Shown: in pieces, positions 8,132 to 15,850 of the stretch | Numbering within the stretch: the first letter of the stretch is position 1 | Layout of the letters: each line of letters opens with the position of its first letter | NCBI GenBank assembly: GCA_002453315.1 | Contig: DKGO01000052.1 | Location: forward strand, 5,268-29,469 | From: Caryophanales bacterium UBA6768 | GTDB taxonomy: Bacteria; Bacillota; Bacilli; Bacillales_D; Amphibacillaceae | Direction of reading: 5' to 3' | DNA length: 24,202 bases | Program-made: the position numbers and the translations under genes | The notes under the pieces: model-generated | The model's database searches: none | Seen by the model: only the letters and a program-made list of their open reading frames with translations | What the model was told of the DNA's origin: nothing

Positions 8132-9004
8132 ATGAAAAAAGTATTAATCGCAGGAGCCACTGGATATTTAGGGAGATATGTTATAAAAGAATTAAAACAA
8201 AATGGCTATTACACAAAGGTGCTTGTCAGGGATGAAAAAAAGTTAGGCAATCCCGGTCCAATCAATGAGCCGCCAATAAGGGAATATATCGATGAAGTTG
8301 TTTTAGGTGATGTTACAAACAGAAAAAGTCTAGAAGGTATATGCCAAGATGTCGATTATGTATTTTCCTCTGTCGGCTTGACGAAAAAATCTGGTGGCTC
8401 CACTTTTGCTGATGTTGATTTCGGTGGGAATTTCAATTTATTAAGAGAAGCTGAAAACCATGATGTCAAAAAATTTATGTACATACATGTTTTCATGAGT
8501 GAACATTGGGAAAAGCTTGGCCCACTACTAGAAGCCAAACAAAAATTTGTTCAAGAACTAACTAATTCCACTGTGAATCATTTGATCATTCGACCAACAG
8601 GATATTATTCAGACATGTTACCATTTCTCGCAATGGCGGTAAAAGGCAGGGTATACATGATAGGAAGTGGCAATGCCCGTATGAACCCAATCCACGGAGA
8701 AGATTTAGCAAAATATTGTGTTGAAAATTTTGCCAGGGAAAACGATATACTTGATATTGGCGGTCCCGAAGTATTAACGTATAATAAAATTGCACGTTAC
8801 GCCTTTGATGTAGTCGGAAAAAAGGAAAAAACATTTCATATTCCTAAAATTTTATTAAAACTACCGTTAGTTATAACGAAATTAACGAGCAATCATTTAC
8901 ATGGACTTTTTCAATTTTTTAATAATGTCATGACATCCGACCTAGTTGCACCAAAATATGGAAAAGCCTATCTTAAAACCTTTTATGAAACACAAAAAAA
9001 ATAA
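8132..9004 (+). CDS. NAD(P)-dependent atypical SDR / NmrA-like oxidoreductase
   Basis: Cytosolic NAD(P)-binding protein with a Rossmann fold. MKKVLIAGATGYLGR carries the GxxGxxG nucleotide-binding motif at residues 8-14. Further family marks are VDYVFSSVGLT, the HVF...LLEAKQKF segment where extended SDRs have their active site, and NHLIIRPTGYYSDM. There is no classical YxxxK, as expected for the atypical SDR5/NmrA group, in which many members bind rather than reduce. ATG 8132 is preferred (GGGGTGG 5 bases upstream; 290 residues) over GTG 8123. It stands alone, convergent with cotE, in the place where mutS follows cotE in B. subtilis. Substrate unknown. Confidence 0.85.
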   Translation: MKKVLIAGATGYLGRYVIKELKQNGYYTKVLVRDEKKLGNPGPINEPPIREYIDEVVLGDVTNRKSLEGICQDVDYVFSSVGLTKKSGGSTFADVDFGGNFNLLREAENHDVKKFMYIHVFMSEHWEKLGPLLEAKQKFVQELTNSTVNHLIIRPTGYYSDMLPFLAMAVKGRVYMIGSGNARMNPIHGEDLAKYCVENFARENDILDIGGPEVLTYNKIARYAFDVVGKKEKTFHIPKILLKLPLVITKLTSNHLHGLFQFFNNVMTSDLVAPKYGKAYLKTFYETQKK

Positions 9005-9017
9005 TGTCATAACAAAA

Positions 9018-9041
9018 GCTATCTTCAATAACGAAGATAGC
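9018..9041. terminator. Intergenic hairpin between convergent SDR and cotE genes
   Basis: A perfect 9-bp stem GCTATCTTC / GAAGATAGC with a 6-base loop. On the minus strand it is followed by TTTTGTTAT, so it can end cotE transcription; on the plus strand no T-run follows, so it serves the SDR gene less clearly. Confidence 0.7.
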
Positions 9042-9075
9042 CAAGTCACACCAATTATCTGAAAATATGGTTGCT

Positions 9076-9630
9076 TTATTTTCTTACTCCTTCAGAAAAC
9101 TCCCGCTTTAAATTTACAATTGTTTCATCCATTGTCATATCACGATCCATCGAATCATACGATTTTTCTGCTTCTACACGGACCTTTACTCTCGTCTCCC
9201 CGATAACCTCGGCAATAAACTCACGTTGTATATCAACAGAAATTTGTACGTTTTCTTCATCGATATTACATCTTAGACAGCTAGGCTGTTGCACTACCAT
9301 GACAACGACATCTTCTTCATGATTAAAGCTTTCCTCATCTCGTTTAGATAACGGAATTTCATCACGATATTCTACTGTTTCCGTCACAACTTCCGTTTCT
9401 GTATTGTCATGGAACGAGTACCACACATTTACATCGTAATTTCCATAAACAACCACATCATTATGTCCGTTTTTTTCTGCACGATATTCATGATTAATGA
9501 CCCAACAACCCAAAATACTCGTCGGATGATGATGTGCATTAATGATATCAGTTTTTTTAATTAATTGACGACCGGTACCACATACCGCCTTCGTAATAAT
9601 CTCTCTATAATTTGTATCATTAAAATTCAT
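9076..9630 (-). CDS. cotE: Outer spore coat morphogenetic protein CotE
   Basis: Mother-cell protein needed to assemble the outer layer of the spore coat. The 184 residues show the conserved N-terminal NYREIITKAVCGTGRQ, SILGCWVINHEY, GNYDVNVWYSFHDNTETEV, VVQQPSCL and REFIAEVIGETRV, all close to B. subtilis CotE. The C-terminus is less uniformly acidic than in B. subtilis, where it is a poly-Glu/Asp tail; here only the segment around MDRDMTMDE is acidic. Start ATG 9630 has AGGAGG 11 bases upstream. miaB-ricA-cotE order is as in B. subtilis, but mutS/mutL do not follow. A sigma-K-type promoter is directly upstream. Confidence 0.95.
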   Translation of the reverse strand: MNFNDTNYREIITKAVCGTGRQLIKKTDIINAHHHPTSILGCWVINHEYRAEKNGHNDVVVYGNYDVNVWYSFHDNTETEVVTETVEYRDEIPLSKRDEESFNHEEDVVVMVVQQPSCLRCNIDEENVQISVDIQREFIAEVIGETRVKVRVEAEKSYDSMDRDMTMDETIVNLKREFSEGVRK

Positions 9631-9660
9631 TGTTCTCTAAACCTCCTCTATAGTCATTGC

Positions 9661-9688
9661 TATCTTATGCAAGACGAAGACCTAAAGT
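9661..9688 (-). promoter_or_regulatory. Sigma-K-type promoter of cotE
   Basis: Minus strand: AC (9688-9687), 17-base spacer, CATAAGATA (9669-9661), fitting the sigma-K consensus AC...CATAnnnTA. Predicted start is about 9655, roughly 25 bases before the cotE start and just ahead of AGGAGG. In B. subtilis cotE is known to have a sigma-E P1 and a sigma-K P2; I could not find a convincing sigma-E promoter upstream. Confidence 0.65.
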
Positions 9689-9793
9689 GCAAATAATATC
9701 AAAGAGGATGTATCATTTACAATTTACATTTAAACCTTTCTTGTTTCCATAAAACAAAGGAAGAAACTAATCCTAGATAATAACCATGAAATT

Positions 9794-9830
9794 AAAAAAA
9801 CGTAAGTAGTCTATAAACAAACTACTCACG
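9794..9830 (-). terminator. Rho-independent terminator after ricA
   Basis: Minus strand: CGTGAGTAGT, 10-base loop, ACTACTTACG, then seven T. A 10-bp stem with one G-T wobble. It ends the miaB-ricA unit and insulates cotE, which then relies on its own promoter. Confidence 0.9.
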
Positions 9831-9852
9831 CTTTTATTTATTTAAATTAATC

Positions 9853-10284
9853 CTAACCCTGACATGAAGCCGTACCATTTCCTACTTTCGATCCCGTTTC
9901 TCCCGTTAACAAATCACCATCAGTATCTTTAATAACATGATTTGTCACCTCACGAGCGATTGTACCAGAGACCAATTGTAATACGTCATTGACAATCCCT
10001 TGAATCTCTTTAAATTCCTGCACAACAGGTATCTCATCAAGTTCATCCTGTAAATCATCAATCTCTTTTTCTATCTTTTTTAATGCTTCTTCCTTATCAT
10101 AGGCTTGCAAATTAACAGCCTGTTTTTGCAATCGTTTAATCCGAGAAATATAGTCTTGCACTTTTGCATTTGCATTAATTTTAGCCTCTAATTGTTTAAA
10201 TCGTTCGATTTCTTTTGTACTTGCGAGCATTTCCGCTAAATGTTTCGCTTCAGCCATTACCTCTTGGCGTGTATGTTGCTTCAT
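9853..10284 (-). CDS. ricA: RicA (YmcA), RicAFT complex subunit
   Basis: Small cytosolic helical protein of the YlbF/YmcA family. In B. subtilis, RicA, RicF (YlbF) and RicT (YaaT) form an FeS-carrying complex that promotes RNase Y-dependent mRNA maturation and is needed for biofilm, competence and sporulation. The 143 residues equal the B. subtilis length and are mostly long amphipathic helices (about 1-115), for example ERFKQLEAKINANAKVQDYI. The tail carries a cysteine close to the C-terminus (ASCQG), where cluster-ligating cysteines lie in this family. Its ATG directly abuts the miaB stop, with GAGGTG inside the miaB end, so the two are translationally coupled. Confidence 0.9.
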   Translation of the reverse strand: MKQHTRQEVMAEAKHLAEMLASTKEIERFKQLEAKINANAKVQDYISRIKRLQKQAVNLQAYDKEEALKKIEKEIDDLQDELDEIPVVQEFKEIQGIVNDVLQLVSGTIAREVTNHVIKDTDGDLLTGETGSKVGNGTASCQG

Positions 10285-11859
10285 TTAATTCACCTCAACT
10301 GTATTCGTCACAAGCTCTCCGTTTAATGACCAAGTTCTCGCATCAGTGATTTTTACATCTACAATCGAACCGATAATCGATTTTGGCCCTTTAAAATTAA
10401 CGACTTTATTTTTTTCAGTATATCCTGCTAACACTGTGTCATCTTTTTTACTTTCACCTTCAACAAGCACCTTCACAACTTGCCCTTCATAAGCCGCCAT
10501 CGTTTCCGCCGATTGACGGTTTACCAATTCATTCAAACGCTGAAGGCGTTCTTTCTTAACTTCCATAGGAATGTCATCTTTTTTCGCCGCTGCCGGTGTT
10601 CCCTCACGTGGTGAATAAATGAACGTATAAGCTGCTTCGAATCCAACTTCTTCCATCAATGTCATCGTTTCCTCAAACTGCTCATTAGTCTCATTTGGAA
10701 AACCGACAATTATATCTGTTGTCAATGTGACATTTGGCATTGCTGCTTTAATTTTTCTTACTAACTCTAAATAGGATTCACGCGTATATTTCCGATTCAT
10801 TTTTCGTAAAATTTCACTACTACCTGATTGGACAGGTAAATGAATATGATCAAGAAGATTACCACCTTGAGCGAGCACTTCAATTAAATGATCATCAAAA
10901 TCCCGTGGGTGTGATGTTGTAAAACGAACACGTGGAATATCAATTTTATGCATATCATTCATTAAATCACCAAAGCGATAATCAATCTCTTCAAAATCTT
11001 TTCCATAAGCATTTACATTTTGACCAAGCAATGTTACTTCCTGATACCCTTGGGCAGCAAGATGTCGTACCTCCTGAATAATATCTTCAGGAAGGCGACT
11101 CCGTTCCTTTCCACGGGTCATTGGTACGATACAGTATGTACAAAACTTATCACAGCCGTACATAATATTCACCCATGCTTTAATTTTACCGTGACGAACC
11201 TTCGGTAAATTTTCAATGATGTCGCCTTCTTTAGACCATACTTCAACAACTTGAGCCTTACTAAACATCGCTTCCTTCACTAAATGTGGCAAACGATGGA
11301 TATTGTGTGTTCCGAAAATCAAATCAACTTGTTGATGCTTTTCCAAAATACGATTCACGACAGATTCCTGTTGTGACATACACCCACAGACACCGATGAT
11401 CAGATCCGGTTTTTCCAATTTTAACGGTTTTAAATGACCAATCTCACCAAACACTTTATTTTCAGCATTTTCACGAATCGCACAAGTATTTAATAAAATG
11501 ATATCAGCATCATCTGTCGTCTCTGTTGCCTTATACCCCATTTCCGTTAAAATTCCCGCCATCACTTCCGTATCATGCTCATTCATTTGACAGCCATATG
11601 TTCTAATGAGGAATTTCTTCCCTTCCCCAATCGCAGTCATGTCATCAGGTATATTAAAATCGTAGTGGACTTCAATTTTATCACGACCACGTTTACGAGC
11701 CTTCCGAATATCTGGCTGTGTCGGAGTATAAGTCGTCTGGAAATAATGGGCAAAATCAGCAGAAGTTTTTTCAGAGAGTGGTTTGTCCTGACTGGATTTT
11801 CTGTCCACGGACGACTCCTGTTTAATTTGCGCCTGTTCCTTCCGTTGTTGCTCATTCAT
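10285..11859 (-). CDS. miaB: tRNA-2-methylthio-N6-dimethylallyladenosine synthase MiaB
   Basis: Radical-SAM methylthiotransferase modifying A37 of tRNAs that read UNN codons. The N-terminal UPF0004 domain carries the auxiliary cluster cysteines Cys90 ([11 protein letters not shown]), Cys126 (LLNTCAIRE) and Cys160 (GVCGCMSQQ). The radical-SAM motif CxxxCxxC is Cys236/Cys240/Cys243 ([13 protein letters not shown]). A TRAM RNA-binding domain is at about 450-515. At 524 residues it is slightly longer than B. subtilis YmcB (about 509) because of a charged N-terminal extension of about 75 residues before the first domain. ATG 11859 has GAAAGGAG about 10 bases upstream. Promoter at 11913-11941; downstream is ricA. 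Confidence 0.96.
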   Translation of the reverse strand: MNEQQRKEQAQIKQESSVDRKSSQDKPLSEKTSADFAHYFQTTYTPTQPDIRKARKRGRDKIEVHYDFNIPDDMTAIGEGKKFLIRTYGCQMNEHDTEVMAGILTEMGYKATETTDDADIILLNTCAIRENAENKVFGEIGHLKPLKLEKPDLIIGVCGCMSQQESVVNRILEKHQQVDLIFGTHNIHRLPHLVKEAMFSKAQVVEVWSKEGDIIENLPKVRHGKIKAWVNIMYGCDKFCTYCIVPMTRGKERSRLPEDIIQEVRHLAAQGYQEVTLLGQNVNAYGKDFEEIDYRFGDLMNDMHKIDIPRVRFTTSHPRDFDDHLIEVLAQGGNLLDHIHLPVQSGSSEILRKMNRKYTRESYLELVRKIKAAMPNVTLTTDIIVGFPNETNEQFEETMTLMEEVGFEAAYTFIYSPREGTPAAAKKDDIPMEVKKERLQRLNELVNRQSAETMAAYEGQVVKVLVEGESKKDDTVLAGYTEKNKVVNFKGPKSIIGSIVDVKITDARTWSLNGELVTNTVEVN

Positions 11860-11912
11860 GTAATTGTTCGCTCCTTTCCAAAATCCTACAAGAAAAATCT
11901 GTTCATCTAAAT

Positions 11913-11941
11913 AGTATATAATTTTTCAAGAAAATCCACAA
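11913..11941 (-). promoter_or_regulatory. Sigma-A-type promoter of miaB-ricA
   Basis: Minus strand: TTGTGG (11941-11936), 17-base spacer, TATACT (11918-11913). The -10 is 5/6 and the -35 4/6 to consensus. The leader to the miaB start is about 50 bases. Confidence 0.6.
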
Positions 11942-12038
11942 CAGAATAAGCGTTGTTACATGTGAAATGATTCAATTGTGAACGAATAATGAAGAAGATT
12001 GATAGGGGGAAAATTATTAATTATGATCCATCTGGTAA

Positions 12039-12142
12039 CGCATTTTTTGTTTTCGTTACTAACTTTTCAAAATACAACCTAGTTAGAGACCGCATTCCAA
12101 AGATTTGTTTCTAACTTCATAAAATGAAATCAAGTTAGAAAC
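12039..12142. repeat. Two tandem 52-bp units, each with a hairpin
   Basis: Units 12039-12090 and 12091-12142 both open with CGCATT and end in a 36-base hairpin segment (12055-12090 and 12107-12142). The hairpin segments match at 27 of 36 positions. In unit 2 the arms GTTTCTAACTT and AAGTTAGAAAC are perfect over 11 bp; unit 1 has GTTACTAACTT and AGTTAGAGAC, imperfect. Unit 2 is followed by ATTTTT on the plus strand, giving it a terminator-like look, but no plus-strand gene ends here. The rest of 11942-12242 holds nothing else I can support. Confidence 0.75.
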
Positions 12143-12242
12143 ATTTTTCAGTCCTGTATAAAATCGTATCAAAAAATTTAAAAAAATCATTATAATTGTG
12201 GCAGAAGCAGAAGGAATTAAGGAATTGATGGATAACCCGCAT

Positions 12243-12326
12243 AAATTGGCGGATATATAATTGAAACTGGCGGATATACTCCAAAAATTGGTGGATATAT
12301 CACTGCAACTGGTGGATATATGTAAA
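12243..12326. repeat. Four tandem 21-bp repeats upstream of the 79-residue gene
   Basis: Units begin at 12243, 12264, 12285 and 12306, exactly 21 bases apart. Each contains MAAYTGGYGGATATA followed by a variable hexamer. In one frame they would encode heptads (KLADILQ, KLVDISL, QLVDICK), but that frame has an in-frame stop after the first unit and no ribosome binding site, so I treat the array as non-coding. The last unit ends one base before the ATG of the next gene. Confidence 0.85.
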
Positions 12327-12327
12327 A

Positions 12328-12567
12328 ATGGGAGATTTAATAGGAGAAATTATCCTTATTGTGGGTTACGTCTATTTAAAAACGCATCAAATTACAAACA
12401 GGGTGCCTTTCATTTTAATGCAGGACAGACCTATTTGGAAGGGCCAAGATGATGATTTCCCACATGGTGGCCGTCCGACAGACATTATTACACAAGATAG
12501 ACGCGACAAAATTCAAGCAGGCGAATTTGACTGGACAGAAATCGAAAACGTCATCCCCCAAAAATAA
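12328..12567 (+). CDS. Small hypothetical protein, one membrane segment
   Basis: I do not recognise this family. The 79 residues begin with a hydrophobic stretch (about 4-18, LIGEIILIVGYVYLK), then a hydrophilic tail containing MQDRPIWKGQDDDFPHGG and DRRDKIQAGEFDWTEIE. The composition looks like a real protein rather than a chance frame, and a strong terminator follows its stop. The ATG at 12328 has only a weak GGTGG 12 bases upstream, which belongs to the last copy of the 21-bp repeat; a GTG at 12360 behind AGGAG (14 bases) is a poorer alternative. Likely membrane-anchored at the N-terminus, cytoplasmic tail uncertain. It stands alone between tandem repeats and a convergent EamA gene. Confidence 0.6.
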   Translation: MGDLIGEIILIVGYVYLKTHQITNRVPFILMQDRPIWKGQDDDFPHGGRPTDIITQDRRDKIQAGEFDWTEIENVIPQK

Positions 12568-12570
12568 CCA

Positions 12571-12615
12571 AAAAAAGAGGAGTACTAGGTCACATTCCTA
12601 GCACTTCTCTTTTTT
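12571..12615. terminator. Bidirectional terminator between the 79-residue gene and the EamA gene
   Basis: AGAGGAGTACTAGG and CCTAGCACTTCTCT form a 14-bp stem with two wobble pairs and a 7-base loop. A-run on the left and TTTTTT on the right give a terminator for both strands. Confidence 0.9.
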
Positions 12616-12623
12616 CTCAAAAT

Positions 12624-13577
12624 TCAACCCGTCATTTTATAACGGTCAATAGCCGGTTTTCGCTTCCCATACCTCGTCCCCATAATAACCCCTGTAATGA
12701 TAAAAACAGACCCAATCAACTGTATCGGCAACACAACCTGTTGTAAAATCAGGTAACCTAATATCATCGCTACAAATGGTTCCATATTTAAAAATAAAGA
12801 TGACGTTGATGCTCCGACCTTTTTGACTGCACCATTCCATAAAATCGTGACAAATCCATTCGTTAAAATTGCCGTTACAATTAAAATAATCCAATGGTTT
12901 GTTTCAACCTCCATCGCCAAAGACAATTGTTCCACCCGAACAAAAGGAATTAATAACAATAAGGCAAATAAACTTGTATATAATGTTATCGTCATTGGCT
13001 TTAAATGCTTCGACAAATATTCAACTATCACTAAATAAATAGAAAATGTCAAAATGGTTACCCCAATAAGTAACTCCCCTTTTCCAGCAGATAATGATAG
13101 TTTACTCCCATCTGTGACAACGAAGGCAACCCCAACAATCCCCAATAAAATCCCAATCCAAAAATAAATTCTTTTTCGTTCTTTTAAATAAAAATAGGTG
13201 ATTAATGAAGTTATAAGGGGACCTAAAGCATAGATTAACGCAGCCGTAATTGGATCAGTATATTTCAACCCAGCATGTAAACTTAAATGACTCACAGAAA
13301 TTCCGATAAAACCTGCCACGGCAAGGATGATTAATAATCTAAATGGAACCCGATGTCTGCGCAAATGCCTCCAGCCAACCGTTAACAAAAAAGCATTAAT
13401 AAAAACCAAACGTAAAAATGTTAAAGCAACTGGATGAAAACTTTTCACCAAAATAGCACCAAAAATGAAGGTACTTGCATAACACGTTACAGAAAATAGC
13501 AAGATTGCATACACTTTCAATGTATTTTTTGAACTATTTTGTTCTAATGTGACAGGCTGATTCGACATTTGCCCCAT
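12624..13577 (-). CDS. EamA-family (DMT) membrane transporter
   Basis: Ten-helix drug/metabolite transporter. Two tandem EamA domains are visible: the first (about residues 20-145) contains SVTCYASTFIFGAI, HPVALTFLRLVF and LKYTDPITAALIYALGPLITSL, and the second (about 165-305) contains ITLYTSLFALLLLIPF and VGASTSSLFLNMEPFVAMILGYLIL. Both show the characteristic end-of-domain pattern (P-[LF]-x-[TA]-x-[IL]). A basic cytoplasmic tail follows. ATG 13577 behind GGGGGG (6 bases) gives 317 residues; the frame is open to 13604. The substrate cannot be read from the sequence; family members export amino acids, metabolites or drugs. Single gene, convergent with the 79-residue gene. The 258-bp gap upstream holds only AT-rich DNA. 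Confidence 0.9.
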   Translation of the reverse strand: MGQMSNQPVTLEQNSSKNTLKVYAILLFSVTCYASTFIFGAILVKSFHPVALTFLRLVFINAFLLTVGWRHLRRHRVPFRLLIILAVAGFIGISVSHLSLHAGLKYTDPITAALIYALGPLITSLITYFYLKERKRIYFWIGILLGIVGVAFVVTDGSKLSLSAGKGELLIGVTILTFSIYLVIVEYLSKHLKPMTITLYTSLFALLLLIPFVRVEQLSLAMEVETNHWIILIVTAILTNGFVTILWNGAVKKVGASTSSLFLNMEPFVAMILGYLILQQVVLPIQLIGSVFIITGVIMGTRYGKRKPAIDRYKMTG

Positions 13578-13835
13578 TTCAAGCCCCCCATTTCCCAAGA
13601 TCAATTAACATCCCTATAAGTATACAAAAAAAATTGCCCCTTACCTTTTGAAGACTTAAAAATTCGCTTCCATCCACAAAGATAGGACAATTAGATTAAT
13701 TCATTTATATCACAAAATATGGAAATGAGCAATTTAAAAAACCTACCCTTTTTTCACTTAAATAATAAAAATGAATCCATAAAACATTAACTTCAACAGT
13801 TATTCTTTCATTTAAACCAGCTTCATAGATATATA

Positions 13836-14615
13836 TTATCTAATTACTAAGCACCCCTCCGGAAGTGGTTTATCACTAACCCAATTCTCAATTATCTGAT
13901 TCATTAGATTAGGTTTTGCTGTCGGTAACCCATGACCAATACCGGGAATTTTCACGGCAGTTACATTTTCATTCACCCCTACAATATCCTTAACGGACTT
14001 CCGCATCATTCCCTTTTCCCTCCCACCAACTGTTACTAAAATACGACCACTAGCTTCAGAAAATCCATCAGGGATGCTGAAACTCATATTTTCTTGCAAT
14101 ACATTAATAAGCGTTTCAGAAGACATTTGACGTGTTTCATCGAAATATTTCTCAAACATATCATCTGTGATATATAACTGTTTCGCCTGTAATCTGGCAA
14201 ACCATTTAAATTTTACTAAAGGCATTGATAGTTTCACCATTGGCACTATTGACATTTTCATTAGACTAGATGGCCTTACTGCCACACTATTAATGATTGA
14301 ATAGTCGATTAAATGTGGATGCATACTCATCATTTGTACTAATACTTGGGCACCCAACGAAAATCCAACAACAGCGACTTGACGACCTTTTGCAATTTTT
14401 TCAATCAACTCAATCACCATTTCTGCACTTTCCCCAATTGAAAATGGTACCGAATGATTGCCATTCCCGTGTTCTGGCAAATCAACTGTTACACAGTGGT
14501 AATGTTGCAAATATTCTACTTGTTGTTCCCACATCCAACTACTTACCCCACCACCGTGCAAAAACACAATTAGTGGCTGACTAACATCGCCATAATCTTC
14601 GTAAAATAATCCCAT
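13836..14615 (-). CDS. Alpha/beta hydrolase
   Basis: Cytosolic hydrolase-fold enzyme of 259 residues. The oxyanion region HGGGVSSWMWEQQ (His20-Gly22) is followed by VDLPEHGNGNH, the nucleophile elbow GFSLGAQ (Ser86) and the catalytic histidine GIGHGLP (His228). The usual acid after strand 6 is not a clear Asp: the segment reads ILVTVGGREKG, leaving a Glu as candidate. No signal peptide. ATG 14615 has AAGGAGG 5 bases upstream. Likely esterase or related; substrate unknown. It is divergent from the DUF2569 gene, sharing an upstream region of about 200 bp in which I could not assign promoters. Confidence 0.87.
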   Translation of the reverse strand: MGLFYEDYGDVSQPLIVFLHGGGVSSWMWEQQVEYLQHYHCVTVDLPEHGNGNHSVPFSIGESAEMVIELIEKIAKGRQVAVVGFSLGAQVLVQMMSMHPHLIDYSIINSVAVRPSSLMKMSIVPMVKLSMPLVKFKWFARLQAKQLYITDDMFEKYFDETRQMSSETLINVLQENMSFSIPDGFSEASGRILVTVGGREKGMMRKSVKDIVGVNENVTAVKIPGIGHGLPTAKPNLMNQIIENWVSDKPLPEGCLVIR

Positions 14616-14812
14616 AATGTCCTCCTTATTACACCGACTCTTGTGTTAGTGTCTATCATCATTTTTCATTAATATATTTTTTCCTGTTTCACTTAACAAC
14701 ATTATCCCATACAAATCATGATTATTTTCCGTTGATTAAAATATATAAGGTTATCTCCCCCACCATTTATGGTAAGATTAATATGGTACAAATTTTAAAG
14801 GGGACCTTACTT

Positions 14813-15217
14813 ATGTCAGAACCTAATATTAATGAAAATTTTAATACAAGTGAATGGTATGCTGTTGTGAAGGGATGGCTAATCGTCCCATTTTTGATCG
14901 CTTTATTTGATTTAGTTGGGGCGATAATTATGGTAATCTTTGCCCAACCGAGTCAATTCAGTGATAATGAAATTTTATTTTATTACGGAGATTTTATTCG
15001 TCTACCCTTTCTTGTCATCGCTTTTGTACTACTCCTCAAGCGAAATCGATTTTACCCTATAACGATGATGATTTATTTTTTTATCAATATTTTGCTCATC
15101 GTTATGTTTTATTTAAATGATCTGCAACTGGATACGTTACGATTAGTGATGAGTGCTGGTTTGATTATTTACTTTGTTCGTTCTAAAAGGGTGAAAGCAA
15201 CGTTTGGTAATATTTAA
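14813..15217 (+). CDS. DUF2569-type integral membrane protein
   Basis: A 134-residue protein with four membrane segments: about residues 23-43, 60-78, 83-103 and 108-125. It has a short N-terminal cytoplasmic part containing the family-like WYAVVKGWLIVPF. Function of the family is not known. I chose ATG 14813, with AAAGGGG about 9 bases upstream; the frame is open from 14732 but that region has no ribosome binding site. No partner gene is evident. It converges with the DUF3267 gene without a visible terminator in 15218-15293. Confidence 0.72.
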   Translation: MSEPNINENFNTSEWYAVVKGWLIVPFLIALFDLVGAIIMVIFAQPSQFSDNEILFYYGDFIRLPFLVIAFVLLLKRNRFYPITMMIYFFINILLIVMFYLNDLQLDTLRLVMSAGLIIYFVRSKRVKATFGNI

Positions 15218-15293
15218 ATTGTCAGATGATAATTAAGGGTTTAATAAAGAAGTATAAATTGAATTTGTGGACCCCATATTATTTTAAGATTTT

Positions 15294-15833
15294 TCAATAA
15301 AAAATTTCACCCCTGTTGGGTGTGTCCTCACAATGAGTGATGGCATGTTTTTTTAGTATTTCATATATGTACCAAAAATCTCCTGCACAACCTCCAGTGT
15401 GAATAATAAATGCTAATGCAACGATGCTGCCTTCAATACCACTTACATACAATTGCAAGAAAAGTAAGCTATTAATGACAAAAGGAGCAAGTATAATAAT
15501 AGAAAACTGCCATTTTTTATAAATAACACCAGGGTTTGAGGCATAAAACATCCCCTTATGGAAACCATATTTTACTTTTGTTTGTTTTTCTGATGAAAAG
15601 ATACGGAAAAATAAGCCATGAATTAATTCATGGATTGGAAGCGAAACAGCAAACAAAACTATCGACCAAATAAACGTTGTAAAAGTTACCGTTAACTCTA
15701 CATTGTTGAACAATAGTAGGTTTCCTAAAACAACAAGAAATGCCGTAATAACTAAAACGATGATACTGAAAATATTTATGATTACATATAGACTTTTATC
15801 CTCGAAAATGTTCAGTTCTTTGTAAAGCTTCAT
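15294..15833 (-). CDS. DUF3267 putative membrane zinc metallopeptidase
   Basis: A 179-residue membrane protein with hydrophobic segments at about residues 16-42, 50-66, 108-130 and 134-148. The zincin motif HELIH (HExxH, His68-Glu69-His72) sits at the end of the second segment, and a candidate third ligand is in GGCAGDFWYI (Asp152) after the last. This layout is typical of DUF3267 site-2-protease-like proteins; substrates are unknown. ATG 15833 has AAAGGA 8 bases upstream. It follows the truncated tagA at 17 bp on the same strand and may be co-transcribed with it. Confidence 0.8.
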   Translation of the reverse strand: MKLYKELNIFEDKSLYVIINIFSIIVLVITAFLVVLGNLLLFNNVELTVTFTTFIWSIVLFAVSLPIHELIHGLFFRIFSSEKQTKVKYGFHKGMFYASNPGVIYKKWQFSIIILAPFVINSLLFLQLYVSGIEGSIVALAFIIHTGGCAGDFWYIYEILKKHAITHCEDTPNRGEIFY

Positions 15834-15850
15834 GAAATCATCCTTTTGGA

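Noticed and set aside
12023..12082. A 19-residue frame (MIHLVTHFLFSLLTFQNTT) after AGGGGG, possibly a leader peptide
   Set aside because: Spacing from the GGGGG is about 13 bases, and the frame runs into the 52-bp hairpin repeat; nothing downstream needs a leader peptide.
12107..12148. Plus-strand Rho-independent terminator (stem plus ATTTTT)
   Set aside because: No plus-strand gene ends upstream, and the structure is one of two tandem copies, the other without a T-run.
11942..12242. T-box, tRNA or other classical RNA gene in the long gap before the small ORF
   Set aside because: No T-box sequence, no cloverleaf and no riboswitch core could be recognised.
12162..12260. Protein-like frame IIIIVAEAEGIKELMDNPHKLADI just before the repeats
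   Set aside because: Short, no start with a ribosome binding site, and its end is made by the first 21-bp unit; probably chance or a faint gene relic.
12261..12452. Heptad-encoding open frame over the 21-bp repeats (KLADILQ, KLVDISL, QLVDICK)
   Set aside because: The same frame is stopped after the first repeat, there is no ribosome binding site, and it overlaps the more protein-like 79-residue frame. The heptads follow from a 21-bp period.
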